A DNA stretch of 64,000 nt, taken from Primula veris. Taxonomy: Eukaryota; Streptophyta; Magnoliopsida; Ericales; Primulaceae. A program made the position numbers and the translations under genes. Shown piece after piece: positions 20,312 to 31,800 of the stretch (its first letter is position 1; each line of letters starts with the position of its first letter). The DNA lies in assembly GCA_963682055.1 (NCBI GenBank), contig OY821743.1, positions 15,225,566 to 15,289,565 on the forward strand, read 5' to 3'. The notes under the pieces were generated by a model, which saw only the letters and a list, made by a program, of their open reading frames with translations, did not search any database and was not told the origin of the DNA.

Positions 20312-20662
20312 TGATAGGGTCGATACAGGCGAACACAAAGAAAGACAGAAAAAAAACTTAAACCGAGCACACACTCTTTGATAACGGAGTTCACCCAAAT
20401 TGGCTACGTCTCCGGGCCGCTACACGTGGCACTTAGTATTATTAAGAGGATTACAATCGTAATCTAGCCTAGTTACAAGCTATGGTTCTCTCGCAAATAA
20501 AACTCTTCTCTTTATAATATAGAGGTGTTGTGTAAAGGTGTAATTACAATACAAGATATTGGGGCATATAAATAGAACCCATAATGGCTCATATTACAAT
20601 TTCAGGCGATGTGGGATAATTAGGAAACATGGCCAAACCTCATTTGGCTCCACAACTCAACA
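20312..20662 (-). repeat. 5' LTR of the copia element
   Basis: Same length as the other LTR with five differences. On the - strand it contains TTATATGCCCCAATATC and a TATTATAAAGAGAAG stretch that could serve as the promoter. It is followed by the target duplication CCATT at 20663. Confidence 0.93.
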
Positions 20663-21290
20663 CCATTTAGGTTTCTCAACAAATGCCGGAACAACATTAA
20701 AAAGCCTGCAATAGATGAAAGTCAAAACTACATCATTTTCAATATTCATAGTGATTAAATTAGTGTTATAAATAACTGTCAAGTGATGACACTCGCTATA
20801 CTTATACCAGAAAAACATAAATGATTCCAAATCTACGAATAAATATGCATATGGATGGAAATTATAGTCATGATAAAAGAAAAACCTTAAAAGCAAACAC
20901 AAAAGCCTTAAAACCCTAATATCTTATTTCTCTCTCTCTTTAATTCCCTTTTTCCTTTCCTTTGTCTTTAAAATTAATTCCATGTTTGTAAAAAGGAATT
21001 GGAACCAACAAAAATTTAACAGCTTTAAATTGTTAATAAGTTGATTAAATTTCTCAAAGGATCAAATAAATCAGATCTTGGTGTCATATCAAAAAAAATG
21101 TATAACTTGAATATTAAATATAGAATTTTAATGTTGTACATGGTTAAATGAAGATAGATTAGGAATTCTTAGATGTAGTGCTGAAAATCAATGGAAATTC
21201 CATGTTTAAAGAAAATAACAAAATCTTACATACCTGGGTTATCACCGGCGGCCTTCATGGCTCCAATTTCTGGAGAGTAATATTCGTTTG
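20663..21290 (+). repeat. Dispersed repeat C, copy 1
   Basis: Collinear with 62630-63300. Both contain TAGGTTTCTCAACAAA, AGTGATTAAATTAGTGTTAT, AATTCCATGTTTGTAAAAAG, TCAGATCTTGGTGT and GGCTCCAA followed by GAGAGTAAT. Non-coding. It diverges at GTAATGTATTA, where the LINE RNase H fragment begins in this copy. Confidence 0.85.
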
Positions 21291-21480
21291 TAATGTATTA
21301 GTCAATATAATTCTTCAAAAAGAGAGGATTCCATGGTCTATTTTTGCTGAAATTGGACAAATTAAAGATCTAATAGAAAAGAAAAAAGTGGAGATAATAC
21401 ATACCTATAGAGGAGGGAACGCAGCGGCGGATTTTTTTAGCAAAACAGGCATTGAACATCATCACTACGAATTCTAGAGA
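21290..21480 (+). pseudogene. LINE-type RNase H C-terminal fragment
   Basis: The + frame ends with VNIILQKERIPWSIFAEIGQ, IKDLIEKKKVEIIHTYRGGN and AAADFFSKTG before a stop at 21475-21477. This is the final helix and the H-x-Y-R-x-G-N-x-A-A-D block of plant LINE RNase H domains (RVT_3, PF13456). Only ~60 residues of the domain remain. Its left edge coincides with the break in repeat C, so it probably inserted there as a 5'-truncated copy. Confidence 0.75.
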
Positions 21481-22189
21481 TTTTTCCTTAGGCTTTGATG
21501 GGATTATGAGGATGGATCGCGATCAAGTTCCATATATGAGATGAAGAGGCATACGCCATTTTCTCTGGAAGAGAAAAAGAGAAGAGATACGCGTGGCATT
21601 TGAATCTATTTTTTTCCAGATTGGTGCACTTTTGGCCCAATTTTTGAGGTTTTCCCCTCACTTTTGTTATCTTTAATTCATTTAATAAAAAACGTGGGTT
21701 TTCCCACCAACAAATGAAAACAAAAAAAGAAGGGTAAATGTATGGCGGCAACCCTAGACAAATATTGTTTCCTTTCTTGTTGCTAGGGCTTTGTGACTAT
21801 AAAAAGAATTTGGCTAGTGACCCCTATAGTTTCATCTTTGATTTCAAGTCATCTCGAAAATATAAATGATGGATAGGTACATATAGATATAATAAGAACT
21901 TATTTAAGTAAAATCCGACCTTAAAAATACATTACACATGTCTCCTAGTAACTAGTATACATTGTACTAAAACATGAAGACATATGTGCCTCTGACAAGT
22001 TCCAAGAGGCTCCATAAAATAAAATACATAGCCATGAGAATTTTCCTAACCCTAGAAAAGTAAAGTAAAAATAAATAATGAAACAAGTGTAAAATACAAA
22101 TGTACTCGATCCAATATCTAAATGAAAAGATGAAACATTGCTATCCGTCTCTCTCCTTCCAGGGAAACAATAATGGTTAACAATTAGAA
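21481..22189. other. No recognised gene
   Basis: AT-rich. Open stretches on the - strand here (21488-21751, 21945-22286) have no similarity I recognise, and the second overlaps the LINE. A TATA-like CTATAAAAAG lies at 21798-21807. Confidence 0.5.
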
Positions 22190-23434
22190 ACAGACTAAAA
22201 ACCATCGAGCAGTCCTTATGTCGCATAAAGCCTAAAAGATTATAGGCCAATTTCGTGTTGTACCACGATATATAAGTATACATCAAAACTTTTGGCTAAT
22301 CATCTTAAACCTCTTCTATTATCAAAGAAAATCAATCAATGTTTATTGGAGGTCGTCGTATTAGTGAAACATTCTCTAAGCCCAAGGGTTATTCCAAGGG
22401 TACCATGAAGGTGGTTCCTCCCGGTTAGCGGTTAAATGTCGACTTGGTGAAAGCTATGCTATAACAAGGTTAATTTAAATGGCAATTGAAACGAAGATAT
22501 GCAGATCTTGATCCATGCAAACAAGCTACCAGCAAAAGTAGGCACCTGAAACTTTTCTAGAAAAACCTTTTGTATTCCATGAAGTGTAATCATTCCTTTT
22601 TGCGCATGCTTTCAATTTTTTTTTTTATCATGAGAGCCTTGTGGTTAATCCAACAGATTTATCTGGTGAACTCTTGATAAAACTATGATAGTTTTAATTC
22701 ATAAGGTTGTAATTATTAGTGTTTTCCCATTCGTGTAAATTAAATGCTCCTTAAGTTAGCAATCTGTGCTGACCAAGAACTCGATTTTCTCTCTCTTTAA
22801 TATATTGTTACCACTTAACTTTCAATTAAAAGGTTAAATAAAATTTTATTGGGAATCTTCTCCATCGGATGGGGTTTCCAGCTAAATATATTTTGTGGAT
22901 AAAAGTTTGTATTACCTCTCCGAGCTATTCGACTATGCTAAATGGCGAATGAGTGGGATCTTTTTGTGGAGCCAAAAGCCTCCGTCAAGCGAGTCTTTGT
23001 CTTTTTTGTAATTTGTGTGAACCTTCTCTTGTTGATTATAAAAAAATTAATGTTAAATAGGGAATTTAAATATCACTTGAGGTGTAAATATTTTAAAATT
23101 AGCCAAATATGTTTCACCGATGACCTTATGATTTTTTTCGAAAGCCAATAGTATTTGGCTACAGTCCTGAAGTTAGCCCTCGACAACTTTTCGGAGTCTT
23201 CCGGATTTATCCCGAACGTGGACAAATTTCACATGTTCCTTGCCGGTGTGAATCCGGTTAGCCACAACCAATTAGTGGATTTGTTTGGTTTGTGGAAGGT
23301 TCCTTGCCTATAACTTATCTCGGGTTTCTTTTATTACTTCTTCACTTTTTTCCGGAGATTGTTCAGCATTGGTGGAACGTATTACAAATTGAGTATCTAC
23401 GTGGACGGAAAGACTCATTTCCCATGCTGGAGAC
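22190..23434 (+). pseudogene. LINE reverse transcriptase fragment, copy P1
   Basis: The + strand reads SLKDYRPISCC then SKLLANHLKPLL, the conserved opening of a plant LINE RT, then a VDLVKAM block. At ~22466-22840 the frame is broken by an inserted ~370-bp stretch flanked by AAGGTTAA-type direct repeats. RT resumes with GFPAKYILWIK-type sequence, a LNGEL..SFRGAKSLRQ block and CFTDDLMIFFES (the YADD-like catalytic region, degenerate). It stops at 23434, where an LTR begins. Several stops and frameshifts make it non-functional. This copy alone keeps the genuine LINE sequence upstream of 22285; copies P2 and P3 start at the LANHLK codons. Confidence 0.85.
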
Positions 23435-24274
23435 TGTAGACACGCAAATTTTTCGGCAAATAAAAATATGCCACGTGTTTTCTATAAAATAAAATATTCT
23501 AAATTATGTATTAATATTTTCAAAATCAAATGAATATTATTTTTTGGTTTAAATTATAAAAGCAATAAATGTCATTTTCTTTGACTATATTTTAATTTTT
23601 CTCTCAAACAATGAAAATGCTTCTATTTTAGTACTTGTTTGTTTAAAATTACAAAGAAATGGTAAGCCAAAGAATGATTACATTTAATTATGGACCATTT
23701 TGATCCTAAACACAAACTACAAGACCATTTTGATCCTAAACTCAAACTACAAGACCATTTTGATCCTAAACTCAAACTACAAGACTATTTTGATTCTAGA
23801 CTCAAACTACAAGACCATTTTGATCCTAAACACAAACTACGAGGGGACGATATCGCGATAAAGACCACACCAACTACTATAAATAGATGGCCAACCTAAG
23901 CCAAAAGGGGACAAGAAGTTGAAAGCCAAAGGTGAAGCCAAATCCAAGAGAGGGAAGCTCTACCGAAGTCAAGCCATCAACCACCGAAGCATTCGAAGAT
24001 CTTCACCAAACACGAAGAACTTCAACCAAGCTGATCAACAAATCCAAGACAAAATCCACTATTTGAACTGCAAGAAGCTCCAAAGGCCGCGAATCAAGTG
24101 TTTTTCAAGACCAAGCCTTCGAAGATCTTCACCAAACACGAAGAACTTCAACCAAGCTCATCAACAAATCCAAGACAAAATCCACCATTCGATCAGCAGG
24201 AAGCTCCAAAGGCCGCGAATCAAGTGTTTTTGAAAACCAAATATTCGAATATATTTATCAAGCCTGAAGAACTT
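23435..24274 (+). mobile_element. Truncated solo LTR of the Tat-type gypsy element
   Basis: Begins TGTAGACACGCAAATTTTTC at the same LINE position as the complete element and runs 840 bp to GAAGAACTT, where LINE sequence (GGGCTAATCATC) follows. It has five 30-bp repeats and ends at exactly the same base as the 3' LTR at 39127-39966. It is much closer to that LTR than to the 5' LTR at 25419. A TATA box TATAAATA is at 23878-23885. Confidence 0.9.
23694..23843 (+). repeat. 30-bp minisatellite in the LTR (five units)
   Basis: Units of GACCATTTTGATCCTAAACT plus CAAACTACAA, translating to a 10-residue DHFDPKLKLQ repeat. Four units occur in the 5' LTR (25676-25797) and five in the 3' LTR (39385-39534). 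It lies upstream of the TATA box, so it is probably promoter DNA rather than coding. Confidence 0.9.
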
Positions 24275-25418
24275 TGGGCTAATCATCTTAAACCTCTTCT
24301 ATTATCAAAGAAAATCAATCGATGTTTATTGGAGGTCGTCGTATTAGTGAAACATTCTCTAAGCCCAAGGGTTATTCCAAGGGAACCATGAAGGTGGTTC
24401 CTCCCGGTTAGCGGTTAAATGTCGACTTGGTGAAAGCTATGCTATAACAAGGTTAATTTAAATGGCAATTGAAACGAAGATATGCAGATCTTGATCCATG
24501 CAAACAAGCTACCAGCAAAAGCAAGCACCTGAAACTTTTCTAGAAAAACCTTTTGTATTCCATGAAGTGTAATCATTCCTTTTTGCGCATGCTTTCATTT
24601 TTATTTTTTATCATGAGAGCCTTGTGGTTAATCCAACAGATTTATCTGGTGAACTCTTGATAAAACTATGATAGTTTTAATTCATAAGGTTGTAATTATT
24701 AGTGTTTTCCCATTCGTGTAAATTAAATGCTCCTTAAGTTAGCAATCTGTGCTGACCAAGAACTCGATTTTCTCTCTCTTTAATATATTGTTACCACTTA
24801 ACTTTCAATTAAAAGGTTAATTAAAATTTTATTGGGAATCTTCTCCATCGGATGGGGTTTCCAGGTAAATATATTTTGTGGATAAAAGTTTGTATTACCT
24901 CTCCGAGCTATTCGACTATGCTAAATGGCGAATTAGTGGGATCTTTTCGTGGAGCCAAAAGCCTCCGTCAAGCGAGTCTTTGTCTTTTTTGTAATTTGTG
25001 TGAACCTTCTCTTGTTGATTATAAAAAAATTAATGTTAAATAGGGAATTTAAATATCACTTGAGGTGTAAATATTTTAAAATTAGCCAAATATGTTTCAC
25101 CGATGACCTTATGATCTTTTTCGAAAGCCAATAGTAATTTGGCTACAGTCCTGAAGTTAGCCCTCGACAACTTTTCGGAGTCTTCCGGATTTATCCCGAA
25201 CGTGGAGAAAATTCACATGTTCCTTGCCGGTGTGAATCCGGTTAGCCACAACCAATTAGTGGATTTGTTTGGTTTGTGGAAGGTTCCTTGCCTATAACTT
25301 ATCTCGGGTTTCTTTTATTACTTCTTCACTTTTTTCCGGAGATTGTTCAGCATTGGTGGAACGTATTACAAATTGAGTATCTACGTGGACGGAAAGACTC
25401 ATTTCCCATGCTGGAGAC
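24275..25418 (+). pseudogene. LINE reverse transcriptase fragment, copy P2
   Basis: Near-identical to 22285-23434, including the ~370-bp interruption and the broken frames. It begins directly after the truncated LTR (GAAGAACTTT then GGGCTAATC) and ends at GGAGAC, where the full-length Tat 5' LTR starts. It is part of the tandemly duplicated LINE-LTR unit. Confidence 0.9.
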
Positions 25419-26561
25419 TGTAGACACGCAAATTTTTTGGCAAATAAAAATATGCCACGTGTCTTCTATAAAATAAAATATTCTAAATTATGTATTAGTA
25501 TTTTCAAAATCAAATGAATATTATCTTTTGGTTTAAATTATAAAAGCAATAAATGTCATTTTCTTTGACTATATTTTAATTTTTCTCTCAAACAATGAAA
25601 ATGCTTCTATTTTAGTACTTGTTTGTTTAAAATTACAAAGAAATGGTAAGGCAAAGAATGATTACATTTAATTATGGACTATTTTGATCCTAAACACAAA
25701 CTACAAGACCATTTTGATCCTAAACTCAAAGTACAAGACCATTTTGATCCTAAACTCAAACTACAAGACCATTTGATCCTAAACACAAACTACGAGGGGG
25801 CGATATCGCGATAAAGACCACACCAACTACTATAAATAGATGGCCAACCTAAGCCAAAAGGGGACAACAAGTTGAAGGCCAAAGGTGAAGCCAAATCCAA
25901 GAGAGGGAAGCTCTACCGAAGTCAAGCCATCAACCACCGAAGCATTCGAAGATCTTCACCAAACACGAATTACTTCAACCAAGCTCATCAACAAATCCAA
26001 GACAAAATCCACCATTTGATCCGCAAGAAGCTCCAAAGACCGCGAATCAAGTGTTTTTCAAGACCAAGCCTTCGAAGATCTTCACCAAACACGAAGAACT
26101 TCAATCAAGCTCATCAATAAATCCAAGACAAAATCCACCATTCGATCAGCAGGAAGCTCCAAAGGCCGCGAATCAAGTGTTTTTCAAAACCAAATATTCG
26201 AATATATTTATCAAGCCTGAAGAACTTCAAGCAAGTTCATCATCAAATTCAAATAACATCCTCATTCGATCCTCAAAAACACTTCAAAACCATAATTCAA
26301 GTGTTTCCCAAGATCAAACTCACAAAGAAGTACAAGTCAATATCAACCTCAAAACTCGAGCAAGTTAACATCTCGATTATCTACAAGATATTTGAGCCAC
26401 CAGGAATTCGATTTTGAAGAGATTAATCAAAGGATTTATATTTTCTTTATTTTAGAAAATATTCAGAGATTGTACCCGCAAAATACAAATAAATAAAATT
26501 ATTTTGCTTTATGCATTTATTTTCTGTCTTGGTATATTGGATAGAAAAATTTGTGTGAAAC
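25419..26561 (+). repeat. 5' LTR of the Tat element
   Basis: Starts TGTAGACACGCAAATTTTTT and ends GTGTGAAACA. The TATA box TATAAATA is at 25831-25838. Downstream, a ~120-bp unit rich in AAGATCTTCACCAAACACGA and CCAAGACAAAATCCAC is present about three times (25945-26200). Only this LTR keeps the full 3' part (26231-26561). Confidence 0.92.
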
Positions 26562-26563
26562 AA

Positions 26564-26585
26564 ATTTTGGCACACCCGGTGGGAC
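26564..26585 (+). other. Primer binding site region of the Tat element
   Basis: TTTTGGCACACCCGGTGGGAC directly follows the 5' LTR. Tat/Ogre-type elements typically carry a TGGC..CCC.GTGGG primer site at this place. I do not assign the tRNA. Confidence 0.7.
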
Positions 26586-26630
26586 ATTTCTGCCTTTCAT
26601 ATTTTCTCTTCGTCAATCGATCAACAATTA

Positions 26631-28842
26631 ATGGCTCAAAATAAAAATATGCAAAGAAGCCACAGCATGCTAACCCGAAGCAAGTCTGCTGTCCAACTGT
26701 CACCGTTCTTTATAATGGAGGATAAAAGAAAATGAAATATTTGTAAGGGCAGAGAAATAGAGGCTGGCTCCGAGGTGAAAGCAAATTTTAAAGATGGTAC
26801 ATGGGCAAGTGACTCTTCTGATTCCATAACAAACACTCCCCGCTCAGTTGTTGCTACTTCAACAAACTCAACAAATATGCCAGTAATGGTGATAAACACT
26901 CCTACGGTGGAAGAACAAGTTAATGCCATCGCTGGGACCCTAGAAAATTTAATGAAGGCTTTTAATGAGCGACATGCTCATGGCGATATTGACAGACAGA
27001 TTCCAACAATTAGCGGAGCCACACCAATGGGAAAATCGACGTAGAACTGAAGGAGGTGAAGGTTCTTCAAATGAGGAAAGGCCTTTAGAAATAACGAATG
27101 GCGCAATCCCTCTAGAGCAGCTGAAAGAGTTCATACTGGGTACTGTAAAAGGGAAATATGAAGAAGTGGCACATTCCTCCTTCGGCTATGTCAAACCTTA
27201 CACACGGAGAATCGAACAATTAAGAATGCCTTACACATATCAGCCACCTAAGTTTCAACAATTTGATGGCAAGGGAAATCCTAATCAACACATTGCACAT
27301 TTCATCGAGACTTGCAACAATGCATGGACTTATGGGGACCTCATGGTGAAGCAATTTGTCCGCACACTAAAAGGAAATGCCTTCGAATGGTACTGCGACT
27401 TGCAACCGGGATCAATTGACACTTGGGAACAATTGGAACAAGGGTTCCTTAATCGTTTCTATAGCACTAGGCACACTGTGAGCTTGATGGAATTGACAAA
27501 TACCCGCCAATGGAAAGACGAGCCTGCTGAGGACTACATTCATCGATGGAGGGGATTGAGCTTGAATTGCAAAGATAGACTGTCCGAAACATCAGCAATA
27601 GAGATGTGTGTTCAAGGCATGCATTGGGGATTGTCCTACATTCTCCAAGGAATAAAACCAAAAACATTTGAGGATTTGGCAAGTAAAGCTCATGATATGG
27701 AAGTTAGTATCTCGACTAGCAGTGACCAAGCTCTCCTACTTCCAGGAATGCAAAAGACTCCAAATAAACAAGATGGGAGGAAATGGATCAAGTCTCGTGC
27801 AATAACTGATAAAAGAGAATCGTTTGTTGTGTCAACTCCATCTCAAAGCCTCCCTCTCATCAAGATGAAAGCTAGCATGAAGAATGTTGAAGATGACAAG
27901 CCCAATGTAAATCAAAGAAACGAAAAAAGAAGACTCACACTAAGGGAGATGCAAGAGATGGAATACACGTTTCCTGACAACGAAGTTCCTCGCATACTAG
28001 AAGAACTCCTCGTACTTAAGCTAATCGATCTTCCACAAATGAAACATCCCGAAGAAGCTGACAAAGTTGATGATGCAAATTATTGCAAATTCCACCATCT
28101 CGTCAGTCACCCAACCCACAAGTGCTTCGTCTTGAAGGAGAAGATAGTACAATTGGCCACTCAAGGAAAAATCTCTTTGGAGGATGAAGAAATAACAACT
28201 GCCAATTACACATGTATCGTTACAAATCCAGAGCCTGAAAGCATGGACGAGACAAGGACATTCATTATTCAATTTGGATCTTTGCCGCCAATTGCAATCA
28301 TCATGCAAAACTCGAGCACTGAAGACAATAACTCATGGACTTATGTTAGCCATACGAGGAGTTCAAGATTATCCACCAGCAAAGAATTGAGTGAGTTTGA
28401 AGAGGGAGAAGACTACCTTCCGAATAACCCACAACCACTACAAAATGTCCTAGTTCACTCCATTTATGAAGGACAACTTATTTATGAATTCAAGAAAGAC
28501 GGCCATTGCTTCTTTGATGTTTGTGAATGCAAAGATTGTTTGGATGACCAATGGGATGACTTCTTTGAAGATGATGAAGAAGCTAAGGGAAAGAGTAAGA
28601 AAAAGAAAAATAATAAGAAATCAACCCAACAATCACTACAAGAAAGATACGAAGCTAGAGACCCAAGTGTTGGCCTGTTGAGTGAGCCATCAGGAAAGTT
28701 CGACTATTTTGTCCAATATACCAAAAATGAAGAAGTGGGAGGATCAACGTCACCTACGTGGGAGGATTTTCATAGAGAAGACGAGACAAAAGAAGTCGAT
28801 CAATCTCTCAACTTTACCAATCCACTTGAAGATTCCTCATAA
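26631..28842 (+). pseudogene. Tat gag gene
   Basis: The probable start is the ATG at 26631 (MAQNKNMQRSHSMLTRSKSA). A TGA falls near 26733, and the frame shifts near 27000. From 26965 the frame is open for 625 codons. The retrotransposon gag domain lies at about 27230-27710 ([16 protein letters not shown], then [17 protein letters not shown] core and [14 protein letters not shown]). The C-terminal third is acidic and lysine-rich (28570-28620). It ends at TAA (28840-28842), and pol-type sequence continues in the same frame after it. The gag makes the particle shell. No zinc knuckle is visible. Confidence 0.88.
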
Positions 28843-28887
28843 GCACTCAAATTCGAAAGCAGTGGACAACCTTCGCATGCACTAGGG

Positions 28888-31800
28888 TTGTGTAAAGACT
28901 TCTGCCTGGAGTGTCAACAATTTCTAAAGAAAATGTATGAGGCCGGCGATAAGCAAGTTGGGGCGCTAAAAGAATCCGAGGGGGATTACTATGTACATCG
29001 ACTCCAAGGGAGAGTAGTTGAAGAAACATCAAATCCGGATATTAGTACGGGAGTGCCCATTGCATACTACTATCGAGGCAAGCCGATCTACAAGTTTAAA
29101 GAAGACAACGGTCATTGCTTCTGGGATGAAGAGGACGAAGACTACTATGTTTCTAATTCATGCAATGTCGCAAGCATAGAGGAGTACACGGAAGAAAGTG
29201 AATATGGTTCGGATGAAATTTTGGGAACATCATTTCAAGAAGAAAAGGTGAATCAAGTGGCAGACGTGACAACTATTAACTTCTCTGATGAAGATTTGTT
29301 GCTTGACACAAAGCCTCATAATCGCCCGCTATTTGTTTCCGGATACATTCAAGAGAAAAAAGATGATTAGGATTTTACTAGATGGGGGGTCCGCTGTCAA
29401 TATTCTACCACTGCGTACGTTAAATGATCTTGGAATTCCAATCGACGAATTTTCACAAAGTCGTCTCATGATCCAGGGCTTTAATTAGGAGGGACAGAGG
29501 GCCGTCGGGAAAATCCATTTAAAGCTTGTGATAGATGAAATGGCGTCAAGCGCATTGTTTCACGTCCTTAACGCGAAAACTTCTTACAATTTGCTCTTGG
29601 GGAGGCCATGGATTCACGAAAATCGAGTTGTCCCATCTACCCTTCATCAGTGTTTTAAGTATTACGTGGGGGATACAGTGAAAAGGGTTGTGGCCGATCA
29701 TAATCCCTTCAGCGGAGTCGAATCTTATTTTGCAGATGCCAAGTTCTACATGGATAAAGGTAAAGGAGTGAAATTGTCCACATCCGATTCTTTTTGAAAT
29801 GATGGGAAAGGGAGTAAAAATATCGAAGAAGGCAAGAAGAGTAGAATAAATCCTCCAATAAGCAAAAAGAAAATGGAAATCTCACCGAAAACGATTAAAC
29901 AATCAATCATCGGTAATTATAAGAGTGAGTTAACTTTTCCTATTTCACCTTTTAAACAAGGTGGGGTACTTGAAGGATTCGTTCGACCAATGCATGACCC
30001 ATTAACTGAACATGGAGATTCTCCCGACATACGTATACAAGAAGTATTTAGCCCTAAAGCATATAAAATGCTTGAAAATGCAGGCTACACCTCTAAAGAA
30101 TCTAGCCTCCTTGGAAAACTTACTCCTGCAATAACAGGAGAAAACTGTCATGGCCTAAATCAGACTCAGTGCATGTTGAAACACAAGGGATATGCGATAA
30201 AAGAATCTCGTGTAGGGATTGGGTATAAGCCACCTCAACCGGTGAGAATTATAATAAAGAAAACAAGCAATTATTACACTTCGGTCCATGAAGACTCATC
30301 GTCAGAAAACGAATCATGTGGCCCCAATGATTTTGAACCTTGTCAACAATCATGCAAGAGACGGTCCGTCTTTCAACGACTACACCCACCACAAACTTTG
30401 CTTTCAGTATTCGATAGGCTAAACATAAAACGAAGCTTCGTGATCACGAGGTATTCAAGTGGACAAAAAACATGATCAAAAAAATGGATGAGGAAAGGAG
30501 GGTCAGTTTTAAAACGCTTACATGCGAGAAAAAGAGTTTTAATATGTCAAAGGTTGTCAAGAAATAAATTAGTATTCAAGCGACTGGGGGCATCTACCAG
30601 GAAAACTTGGTCTGCCCGAAGGCACTATAAAAGAACTGTGAAGGATGTAAAGGATGAAGATATATTGCAATTAGAAAAATTGGAAATTACAACATCATAC
30701 CACATCACTCTCACGGATGAGGACGAGCAAGTTGAGGGAGATGAAGAAGAGGCACCAGAAGAATTTGAAGATGACGTCCAATCCACTGTTGATGAATTAA
30801 AAGAAGTAAATCTTGGCACACTGGACGATCCGCAACCGACATACTTAAGTGCACTATTAAATGATAAAGATCAAGAGGACTACATCAAACTGCTTAAGGA
30901 TTTCAAAGATGTCTTTGCTTGGAGTTATGAAGAAATGCCAGGGCTTGACCCAAAAATAGCAGTTCACCACCTTGCGGTAAAACATGGAGCACGACCAGTT
31001 AAGCAAGCTCAACAGAGATTTCGAGCAGAATTGGTTCAACAAATTGAGGTGGAGGTTAACAAGCTCATTGAGGCTGGGTTCATAAGAGAAGTCCAATATC
31101 CAACATGGATCTCAAGCATAGTTCCTGTGAAGAAGAAGAATGGCCAGATCCGCATATGCATTGACTTTCGAGACCTCAACAATGCATGTCCTAAGGATGA
31201 GTTTCCGCAACCAATAACCGAACTCATAGTTGATGCTACAACTGGGCATGAAACTTTTTCATTCATGGATGGATCGTCTGGGTATAATCAAATTCGTATG
31301 GACCCGTGAGATGAAGAGATGACCGCCTTTCGCACACCTAAAGGTATTTACTATTACAAGGTGATGCCATTTGGATTAAAAAATGCTGGTGCAACTTACC
31401 AAAGAGCAATGCAAAGGATTTTCGATGACATGCTCCACAAAAACATCGAGTGCTATGTAGACGACATAGTTATAAAGACCAAAAAGCACCATCAACACCT
31501 CAAATACCTAGAGACAGTTTTCAAACGATTACGACGCTTTCAACTCAAGATGAATCCACTTAAATGCGCCTTCGGGGTCACGTCAGGAAAATTCCTTGGA
31601 TTTATCGTTCGCCATCGAGGAATAGAAATTGACGAATCCAAGATCGAGGCCATCATGAAGGTACAAGCCCCAAGAAATATTCACGAGCTAAGAAGCTTAC
31701 AAGGGAAACTAGCATACATTCGACGTTTCATCTCAAATCTGGCAAGTCATTGCCAACCTTTCAGCCGACTCATGAAAAAGGGAACCCCATTCGAATGGGA

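Larger units (their letters stand above)
15827..20662 (-). mobile_element. Nearly intact Ty1/copia retrotransposon (Tnt1/Tork-like)
   Basis: Two 351-bp LTRs flank one gag-pol reading frame of 1283 codons. The element lies on the - strand with a primer binding site next to the upper LTR and a polypurine tract next to the lower one. A 5-bp target duplication CCATT occurs at 15822-15826 and 20663-20667. The LTRs differ at 5 of 351 positions by eye, which points to a recent insertion. The related segment at 62618-62650 lacks the element and preserves the unoccupied site. Integrase and RT are Tnt1-like (Tork clade). Confidence 0.95.

Noticed and set aside
21945..22286. 113-codon frame on the - strand
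   Set aside because: It overlaps LINE RT codons on the + strand, is low-complexity hydrophobic, and has no recognisable domain.
24000..24240. Lysine/arginine-rich frames in the Tat LTR as a real protein
   Set aside because: They derive from the ~120-bp LTR repeats downstream of the TATA box and recur in all three LTRs with changing frames; leader RNA sequence is more likely.
29340..29375. Programmed frameshift between Tat gag-side frame and protease at the A-run
   Set aside because: The change needed is +1, not the -1 slip such a run would favour, and other breaks nearby show decay; an indel in the run is simpler.
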